From an uncultured Akkermansia sp. (GTDB lineage Bacteria > Verrucomicrobiota > Verrucomicrobiia > Verrucomicrobiales > Akkermansiaceae), in assembly GCA_947631435.1 (NCBI GenBank), contig CANRLM010000004.1:1-62445 (forward strand): a stretch of DNA of 62,445 nt. The letters run 5' to 3'. Each line of letters begins with the position of its first letter. Positions within the stretch are counted from its first letter, which is position 1. The notes beneath the pieces are model-generated. The model ran no database searches. It worked only from the letters and a program-made list of their open reading frames with translations, and was not told the DNA's origin. This document shows, piece after piece, positions 56,606 to 62,445 of the stretch. A program made the translations under genes and the position numbers.

Positions 56606-56877
56606 TCAAGGTCAAGATCGGTCGGTTGCCTGGTCGGCCCTTGCCCGTCGCAGAAGTTTCGCGATTTCTGCGTTTTCATTCTCCAACGCAGCGTCACAAC
56701 GTCCAAGCGTCCGCATTCTGCCGCAATGATTAACGCCGTACTATCTTCCGTCCGTGCGTCGATGCTCAATCCCTCCTCCGGGAGTTCGCGCACTTCTCCC
56801 ACGGGACAATTTTCCTCGCGGATGGCGTGTTCATACCCCATGAAGAGTTCGCGCATCTTCTCGATTGCTGGGTCCAT
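56602..56877 (-). pseudogene. Short ankyrin gene broken by a frameshift
   Basis: 91 codons. The first part has MDPAIEKMRELFMGYEHAIREENCPVGEVRELPEEGLSIDARTEDSTALIIAAECGRLDVV, an N-cap plus one ankyrin unit. After that the frame becomes non-ankyrin (TLRWRMKTQKSRNF). In another frame the DNA instead reads DAALENENAEIAKLLRRARAD, a good ankyrin helix ending, so a frameshift has occurred near 56690-56700. The product may still couple translation to the next gene through the ATGA overlap. Confidence 0.65.
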
Positions 56878-57157
56878 AAGTTCTGCGTTATTGTAGGAGA
56901 TCCCTCCTCGTCGGCAAGCGTAAATATTTTTCTAATCTTTTTGTTTTTAATTATTTGCGAATGGCCGTAAATTTATTAAGGGCTTCAACGGTTTTCAGAG
57001 GCGCTTTTCTGTATATCGCTGACTATCAATGTTGAACAGTTAGACATTTTAAACAATGCTAACACTTTATCCGGAAAAGAATTTGTGTCATACTCACCCG
57101 CGCGGAGCATCTTTTTTGGGGATGCTCTACGCAATTCACGGTTTTATATCGATTGGC

Positions 57158-57994
57158 TCATTTCCTTATGTGCTGCTTAATTTCCTTGTAGGCGTCGCGG
57201 ACGGGTGCGTAGAAATAATCGTATGTTCCACCCTCGGACCTCGGCAGACGCGAAAAATGGAAGGTGTCAAAGATGTACATCGGGCGGTCATTTACCTTTC
57301 TGATATTGACACCCCCTTCAATATTCGAATCGACATCCTCCCAATCTCCGAAAATCAGCCTCATCCGCTTCTTACCAAGTGGGGCAAACAAGTTAGCCGT
57401 GATGATGATGTCCGGATCCAGGATTTCGATTTCTTGGCGGATTTCTGCGTAATAGCTGTCCACAAACGGACGGATGGCCGACCAATCTGCAGAAGGATCT
57501 TCCCCTTCTTTGGTTATTTTGCAGAGATTCATGAAGGCGAAGCTGAGCTTACCTTTCTTAAAGTCACCCATCGCGATTTTTTCCGAAAAGGGGACCTTTC
57601 CCCAGTCGCGCTTCGGGAAACCCATATTGATGGCGTGCATCATGTAAAAGAGCCTGCTATGGAAAATCTCTATTGAATTGTCGAGAGAATAGCGTGCTCC
57701 CTCACCTTTGACGAAAGAATTGTAATACCCATTCAAATACGAACGCGTTCCCCAAGCCACTGTACTTTCCTCGTTGTACGTGTCGCGTCCGATAAAGAGC
57801 ACGCGAGGCTTTTGGTGGAAATAGTATGGATAAAATCCGTCGGTCTTGAACCTATGCTTGTCCGTATGCGAATCATTGGCCCATTTTTCTGCCCATGATT
57901 CCATGAGCACATCGAGTTTCTCCAGGACTCTGTGCTCGTCTTTCGGATAGCATTTTTTGAATTCTGCCGTTATTGTAGTTTCTGTATTTTTCAT
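57158..57994 (-). CDS. Uracil-DNA-glycosylase-superfamily-like protein B
   Basis: 278 residues, paralogous to the gene at 59137. Motifs fit the UDG fold in order: PRVLFIGRDTYNEES near residue 64 (compare the GQDPY catalytic loop), FAFMNLCKITKEG near 151 (compare TNLxK), EIRQEIEILDPDIIITANLFA near 187 (compare LxPKxIIALGxxA) and MYIFDTFHFSRLP near 245 (compare HPS). Conservation between the two paralogs is highest at these sites and in HSRLFYMMHAINMG / HGRLFYMMHAINTG. It starts with an AACCACA box 7 nt upstream. It may bind or process DNA or modified bases; the family assignment is by motif only. Confidence 0.6.
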   Translation of the reverse strand: MKNTETTITAEFKKCYPKDEHRVLEKLDVLMESWAEKWANDSHTDKHRFKTDGFYPYYFHQKPRVLFIGRDTYNEESTVAWGTRSYLNGYYNSFVKGEGARYSLDNSIEIFHSRLFYMMHAINMGFPKRDWGKVPFSEKIAMGDFKKGKLSFAFMNLCKITKEGEDPSADWSAIRPFVDSYYAEIRQEIEILDPDIIITANLFAPLGKKRMRLIFGDWEDVDSNIEGGVNIRKVNDRPMYIFDTFHFSRLPRSEGGTYDYFYAPVRDAYKEIKQHIRK

Positions 57995-58001
57995 AGTAGT
58001 A

Positions 58002-58008
58002 TGTGGTT
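58002..58008 (-). promoter_or_regulatory. AACCACA box 7 nt before UDG-like gene B
   Basis: AACCACA on the minus strand, 7 nt before the ATG at 57994, within CAACAACTAACCACA. It shows that the ankyrin and UDG-like genes share a start-site signature. Confidence 0.5.
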
Positions 58009-58026
58009 AGTTGTTGAAGTGAAAGG

Positions 58027-58995
58027 TTAGTTGGCTCCGGCTTGGCGCAGGAGTTCGATGATTTCATCGTATCCCCGTGCGAGAGCTACGCTTAATGCTG
58101 TTTCGCCGTGGATTTCCCTGGCATGGACATCCGCCCCGGCATGGAGCAGAAGGCGTACAATGTCGGTGTAGCCCTCGGCGGCGGCGCGTGTGAGAGGGGT
58201 GAGACCGTATTCCGGGCGAGCACTGGCATTCGCTCCGGCAGAGAGCAGCAGCTCTACCCTGTCCGCCTTCCCTGTTTTCACGGCAATCGTCAGGGGCGTT
58301 TCCTCCTCCGTGGCTCCATCGATATCGGCTCCGTGACGCAACAGGAAATGGATCATATCCGTATTCCCGTCCTCCACGGCTTGTTGCAAAGATGAGCGGC
58401 GTTCGTTACCCTGGGGATTGATCCTTGCTCCGGCGGCAAGCAGAAGTTCCGCCATGGCTTCATTTCCCGCGTGCACGGCATGGGTGAGAGGAGTCCTGAA
58501 ACCATCACCGACAGCGTTCACATCGGCACCGGCGGCAAGCAAACGCTGCACACCCTCTTGCCAACCGACCTTAACGGCCTCGATGAGAGCCGTGGCGCTT
58601 CGTCCCCCAATCGCCTCCACCCCGGCGCCCGCGGTGAGCAGCAGTTCCAGAGTCTCCCTATTTTTGCTCCTTGCAGCAGCAAACAGAGGGACATCCTCAT
58701 GGAGCGTCGTAGAGGCGTCCGGATCCGCTCCGGCGGCGAGAAGGAGACGCACAAGATCGGTGCGACCCTGCTCCGCCGCCACACTCAGCACCGTCTTCGC
58801 CGTCAGCGGCAATTCGTCGTCACTCTCCATCACAGTTTCCTCTTCGAGGGATTTCTGTTCTCTCTCCACCCTCACCAGTTGCGGGATCAGTTCAATTTTT
58901 ATCTCGCCGTTCCGCAGGGCACGCACCAGCTGAGCCAGTTCTTCATCGCCCTTCGGGCATACTTTGTTTTCGTTGTTCATCATCTCAGTTTTCAT
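58027..58995 (-). CDS. Ankyrin-repeat protein between the two UDG-like genes
   Basis: 322 residues from the ATG at 58995 (MKTEMMNNENKVCPKGDEEL); an ATG at 58980 is also possible, while the longer frame begins with a TTG and adds non-conserved residues. After an acidic N-terminal segment (VEREQKSLEEETVMESDDE) come about eight ankyrin units (KTVLSVAAEQGRTDLVRLLLAAGADPD to KTGKADRVELLLSAGANASARPEYGLTPLTRAAAEGYTDIVRLLLHAGADV), ending EIIELLRQAGAN. The start lies 141 bp after the UDG-like gene A stop and the end 32 bp before gene B. The interleaving suggests a common unit. Confidence 0.85.
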   Translation of the reverse strand: MKTEMMNNENKVCPKGDEELAQLVRALRNGEIKIELIPQLVRVEREQKSLEEETVMESDDELPLTAKTVLSVAAEQGRTDLVRLLLAAGADPDASTTLHEDVPLFAAARSKNRETLELLLTAGAGVEAIGGRSATALIEAVKVGWQEGVQRLLAAGADVNAVGDGFRTPLTHAVHAGNEAMAELLLAAGARINPQGNERRSSLQQAVEDGNTDMIHFLLRHGADIDGATEEETPLTIAVKTGKADRVELLLSAGANASARPEYGLTPLTRAAAEGYTDIVRLLLHAGADVHAREIHGETALSVALARGYDEIIELLRQAGAN

Positions 58996-59136
58996 GGCTT
59001 GTAAAAGTCTTGTTTCCATTCGACAGCTCTCTATCGTGTAGGTCGAACATTGAAGGACGCACGGAAAAAATTTCACCTCTGTGCTCGTCGCCAACACCTT
59101 GTATGTGCACGCCTTCCACCGTCCTATGACCGACCC

Positions 59137-59940
59137 TTACTTACATTGCCCTTTAATATCGTACTTCTTGCAAACGTCACGGACACAAGCGTAGAAAGCC
59201 TCATACTCGGGCTTATTGTAGGCAGAAAAGTGAAGGAGGTCGAGAAGGTAAACAGGGTGACCATTGACGCGCCCCCGCCAGACATAGATGTTTTCCCCGT
59301 CTTCACCATTTCCACTAAGCCCTTCCCAATCGCCGAATATCGGATTCATATCGACTTGGTTCATTAAGTTGGCTGAGACAATGATATGGGGGTCCAGAAT
59401 TTCAATTTCCTTTCGGGTTTCCTCGCGGTAAGTATGAGCAAACTTTTCGAGAGTTTCCATATCCATTGCATTGTCTTCGCTTATATTCATCAGCTTATTG
59501 AGATTCATGAAGGCGAAGCTGAGCTTACCTGTCTTAAAATCCTCCATGGCAATTTCTTCTGCCCATGGGACATCCGACCAGTTTTCTGCGCCCGTATTGA
59601 TGGCATGCATCATGTAGAAGAGTCGACCGTGGAATTTTGCCTGATTCAAAGAACGCTCACCATAAGCCATCCCTTCAATGTAATTCCCGTAATAATCACT
59701 CAGGTAGGATGCCTTCGTACATGGTTCATAATCCCCGTATGCTTCGCGCCCAATGAAGAGTACTCGTGGATTTTGCTCGAAGTAATGCGGATAAGCGCCA
59801 TCCGCCATAAAGGGGGCTGTCTCCTTATTTTGACGGACTTTTTTCTCCCAACTCTCCATCAATTCATCCAGTCGGCTGATGCGTGCTTTTTCCTCTTCCG
59901 TGTAGGGAAGCGCATTGCTGTATTTTGTGAAGATATTCAT
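59137..59940 (-). CDS. Uracil-DNA-glycosylase-superfamily-like protein A
   Basis: 267 residues, a paralog of the gene at 57158. The catalytic-loop-like motif is PRVLFIGREAYGDYE near residue 59. Then come HGRLFYMMHAINTG near 104, KLSFAFMNLNKLMN near 137, RKEIEILDPHIIVSANLMN near 177 and VYLLDLLHFSAYNKPEY near 230, close to the UDG HPSxxNK pattern. The Asp/Gln-Pro-Tyr catalytic core is G-R-[DE]-[TA]-Y in the two proteins. Related DNA-repair enzymes remove uracil, but activity here is untested; a different ligand is possible. It has no signal peptide. Confidence 0.6.
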   Translation of the reverse strand: MNIFTKYSNALPYTEEEKARISRLDELMESWEKKVRQNKETAPFMADGAYPHYFEQNPRVLFIGREAYGDYEPCTKASYLSDYYGNYIEGMAYGERSLNQAKFHGRLFYMMHAINTGAENWSDVPWAEEIAMEDFKTGKLSFAFMNLNKLMNISEDNAMDMETLEKFAHTYREETRKEIEILDPHIIVSANLMNQVDMNPIFGDWEGLSGNGEDGENIYVWRGRVNGHPVYLLDLLHFSAYNKPEYEAFYACVRDVCKKYDIKGQCK

Positions 59941-60068
59941 AGGTTTTGGTTATAGTGTGATAATTGATGATAAGTTGTTTCGTACCCCGGTCTACATGAC
60001 CGGCAAAATCTTTCGAGTAGATAGCATCATTGGCTTCAAGAGGAGAAATGCAGAATCCTGCTACGGGG

Positions 60069-61922
60069 TTATTTTTGTGCGGGACGGCATATCGAGGAAA
60101 TCTCCTCGTACCATTTCCAAAATTCCTTTACGGCGTTTTCAGCAGTTCCCTTGATGTTGGTCGAACCATTATCGTTTCTCACAACTTCGAATGAAGGCAG
60201 CGAGATCTGACCCATTTCTATAACTTCATTTTGTATTTCCTCTTCGCTCTTTCGCAACTTGTCCGATAAAGCACCCATCAGCCTTTGGAATGCCTTGTCC
60301 GCATACCATCTTGTGACGAAGACATTTCCTTCTACGATGTCTCCTTCGTTTTTCACATATAGGTTAAGTCGTATGAACCCTTCTTCTCCGAGAACGTTTA
60401 TGTCGCACCAAAGACCACCAATGCGTGGCAGAAGAGTCACTTTGTTGCTATCAAATTCTTTTGAGGCTGTTATGATTTTTCGCATTTTTTGTCCTACGCT
60501 GTACCTCTCCAAATAGTTGACAAGTCGGGCCAATTTTTTGTCAACGTGTTCTCTGAAGAATTTCTCTTCCTGATAGCGTTCCATAAATCGATCCGGGCAT
60601 ATCGCTTTATCTGGTTCTGCATCACCATCTTTTTCTGCATTGGAGCAATCTTGTTTCCACTCATCATCATCGAGACGGGTACGCCAGCAACCATAGCCCA
60701 TTCTCATATTACTGTACCAGTATCCGTATTTCAGCTCTTTGGCAAACTCGACATCATGTTTATTATTTTCATCTTTGCAAACTAGAAAAAGTATGCACTC
60801 GTTATTGTAGTTCTGAACTTCAATCCATTTGCCTTTATTGTCCTCATTGCTTTGGCTTGGTTTGACAGATAGAATAACATGTGCACCGGCAACATCCTTA
60901 TTCTGAACGTTCCAGCTATAATCGGAATTGACATCCAAAATTTTGCAAAACCCATTCTCCTTATTTGCTTTTTCAAGCTCATCTTGATCCTGCGGCGCAT
61001 CACTCGTCTGGACCGATTGTATATCCGTCGAACCCTCATAATTTGCCCTGTTCCCCATAGGTTCTCCCTCCGATTCCTGCTTTCCAACAGAATTCGCCGT
61101 GTCGTACGAAGTGTCGCTGTTAAATGAGGGTCTCCCACAGCTCTTCTCATCTGTCTGTTCAGAGTTGCATTCATCGCCGGACTCTTCATGTTCGATGGTA
61201 TCTGTTGTTTTATGCAACTTGGCAACGGTAAATATTTGTGCAAACGGTTGAAGCATTCGGTGGATATTCAGCTTCTTGCGTGACTCTTCCTTCTCCTTTT
61301 GTTCCGTTAGATAGAGCTCTCCTTTGAGACAAGTCGTAATCTCCATCAGCGCCCAAAGCATCATATCTGAACGCATCAGGTCTTCACGGACATTCTCATC
61401 CTCTTCAAGCCTTTTACTGGGCGGGTAAACTAGATTAAGATCTTTTTTCAGTTTATTGATTTCCTCACTGGTTCCCCACTCTTCAGACTCAACATCAGTA
61501 CATGTGCATAGTATAAAATTTTTTAGCTGCTCGCAGACTTTATGAAGGGTGTCTGCATTCGTGTACATTGCGAGCTTTGCCACCCATATTCGCAAGTGAA
61601 CCTCTTCGCTTTCTTCAAGTTTTTTGTCTTCAGTTATCTTTCCGAGAGTTTCGAGAAATTGATTATATGTATCTAGTTTTTTCTCATAGACTTTTTCACT
61701 CCTCGATTGGCTCAATTGCTCTTTACTTTGCCCTCTCAGAAGAAGCAAAGTGATGATAGCAGAGAAAATGATTCCTATACATGCTATAAACCATTTTTCC
61801 CAAATAAAGTCATAACCAAATGGAGCTATTCCGGGAAGCACAAAAAAGATGCCAATTGCAATCAGTATCAGAAACGCAACTACGATCTGTCGTTTAGATA
61901 AACAAGAGAAAAGCTTTTTCAT
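60069..61922 (-). CDS. Membrane protein of unknown function at the upstream end of the island
   Basis: 617 residues from the ATG at 61922 (MKKLFSCLSKRQIVVAFLILIA); a longer frame runs through the terminator hairpin of the upstream gene and is rejected. Two membrane helices (about 11-31 and 44-62) are followed by a basic/polar helix (RGQSKEQLSQSRSEKVYEKKLDTYNQFLETLGKI). This matches a recurring N-terminal arrangement of bacterial membrane proteins of unknown function. A low-complexity acidic linker (~residues 240-330) leads to a C-terminal domain with GGLWCDINVLGEEGFIRLNLYV and ENAVKEFWKWYEEIS. Topology suggests that the large part is cytosolic. It is not assigned to a family. Confidence 0.6.
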   Translation of the reverse strand: MKKLFSCLSKRQIVVAFLILIAIGIFFVLPGIAPFGYDFIWEKWFIACIGIIFSAIITLLLLRGQSKEQLSQSRSEKVYEKKLDTYNQFLETLGKITEDKKLEESEEVHLRIWVAKLAMYTNADTLHKVCEQLKNFILCTCTDVESEEWGTSEEINKLKKDLNLVYPPSKRLEEDENVREDLMRSDMMLWALMEITTCLKGELYLTEQKEKEESRKKLNIHRMLQPFAQIFTVAKLHKTTDTIEHEESGDECNSEQTDEKSCGRPSFNSDTSYDTANSVGKQESEGEPMGNRANYEGSTDIQSVQTSDAPQDQDELEKANKENGFCKILDVNSDYSWNVQNKDVAGAHVILSVKPSQSNEDNKGKWIEVQNYNNECILFLVCKDENNKHDVEFAKELKYGYWYSNMRMGYGCWRTRLDDDEWKQDCSNAEKDGDAEPDKAICPDRFMERYQEEKFFREHVDKKLARLVNYLERYSVGQKMRKIITASKEFDSNKVTLLPRIGGLWCDINVLGEEGFIRLNLYVKNEGDIVEGNVFVTRWYADKAFQRLMGALSDKLRKSEEEIQNEVIEMGQISLPSFEVVRNDNGSTNIKGTAENAVKEFWKWYEEISSICRPAQK

Positions 61923-61979
61923 AAGGTGGAGTTTGTGTGATCTCGACGAGGTTTTCACTTCAAATAAAAGAGTACAAGC

Positions 61980-62008
61980 GAGGGTGATGGCATAACGCCA
62001 CCACCCTC
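61980..62008 (-). terminator. Hairpin after the small upstream gene
   Basis: On the minus strand, GAGGGTG and CACCCTC arms with an inner TGGC/GCCA stem, then a pyrimidine-rich tail (GCTTGTACTCTTTTA). It lies 19 nt after the stop at 62028. Confidence 0.55.
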
Positions 62009-62027
62009 CTGTCATGGGTGCTCTTCA

Positions 62028-62273
62028 TTATTTTCGACGACTGCGGCAAAACCACACTCGCCCTCCATCGCGGGAATAAAAAACACCCTTTGTCGTTTCC
62101 GCAAGCAATTCGTTTCCCTTATCAATAAGTTCTTTAAATTCTCCAGTGTTCGCATTTTTGTCATGGAGACGCAACCAAGTCCTACCTCCATTACTAGAAT
62201 AGTCGAGCCGGTAGGCATTTTCTGGGTTAACACGAATGAGTCGATCCTTATATACTATTGTGCTGTTGGACAT
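62028..62273 (-). CDS. Small protein with repeated GGRxW motifs
   Basis: 81 residues. YRLDYSSNGGRTWLRLH and GVFYSRDGGRVWFCRS are similar to the SxDxGxxW motifs of BNR/sialidase-like beta blades, but the protein is far too short for a propeller. No signal peptide is seen. It is the first gene of the minus-strand island here and is followed by a hairpin terminator. Function unknown. Confidence 0.5.
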   Translation of the reverse strand: MSNSTIVYKDRLIRVNPENAYRLDYSSNGGRTWLRLHDKNANTGEFKELIDKGNELLAETTKGVFYSRDGGRVWFCRSRRK

Positions 62274-62445
62274 AGTTGTAATCTATTTGACGGTTAAGTA
62301 CTATTAGGGATAAGCCGAAAGACATCTCGTCCGCCATCGGTGCAGTATCCAAGACATGAATAGCCGCAAACTGAGAGCTGGTCTATCGACCCTAGCGAAC
62401 TCTTCTTTCGAACCCTGCTTAGTATAGCGTATTCGAAATACGTAC

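Noticed and set aside
57111..57150. A terminator at the end of UDG-like gene B
   Set aside because: GAGCATC/GATGCTC forms a stem, but the A-rich stretch is in the loop on the transcribed strand and no T-tail follows.
57158..59940. A classical toxin-antitoxin or restriction system
   Set aside because: No nuclease, methylase, antitoxin-type DNA-binding domain or partner pair is seen; UDG-like motifs are the only enzymatic signal.

Overview
The window looks like chromosomal DNA of a Verrucomicrobiota bacterium, probably a gut-associated relative of Akkermansia. This is an inference from the mix of genes: an autotransporter rich in beta-helix-like repeats, a phosphate-selective-type porin, large ankyrin-repeat families, an LptF/LptG permease, and gene starts that mostly lack a Shine-Dalgarno sequence. 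No 16S gene is present, so the assignment is not proven.

Layout. 1-1100: 5' two-thirds of an ISL3-type transposase, cut by the window edge. 1257-7412: a surface-polysaccharide locus (GT4, pyruvyltransferase-like enzyme, PP-loop ATPase, two GT2 enzymes) whose two divergent intergenic gaps each hold a ~195-bp segment bounded by identical 24-bp inverted repeats. In each segment the -35 box lies inside and the -10 box lies in the repeat, as expected of an invertible, phase-variable promoter. 7469-22930: mostly minus-strand housekeeping genes (FAD dehydrogenase, cysE, polyprenyl synthase, porin, a two-component pair, SLC13 and AspT/YidE transporters, M3 peptidase, a secreted unknown, adk). 23050-29896: aroC, an HTH gene, fba, rpsU, a metallophosphoesterase, an LptF/G-like permease and a HAD phosphatase. 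29873-34579: a 1568-residue autotransporter. 34847-39097: tRNA-Gly(GCC), leuC-leuD, an unknown gene and a DeoR-type regulator.

39182-48780 is a fused str-S10 ribosomal operon read on the minus strand (rpsL-rpsG-fusA-rpsJ-rplC-rplD-rplW-rplB-rpsS-[insert]-rplV-rpsC-rplP-rpmC-rpsQ-rplN). It lacks tuf, stops at rplN, and carries an exported coiled-coil protein gene between rpsS and rplV.

49128-62273 is an accessory island in which every gene is on the minus strand. It has four large ankyrin-repeat genes, two broken ankyrin genes, a decayed ftsK fragment welded to an ankyrin tail, and two paralogous proteins with uracil-DNA-glycosylase-like motifs alternating with ankyrin genes. A two-TM membrane protein and a small unknown protein lie at its upstream end. 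Three of the genes share an AACCACA box exactly 7 nt before the ATG. The invertible promoters and the ankyrin/UDG-like island are the two parts most likely to be new biology.
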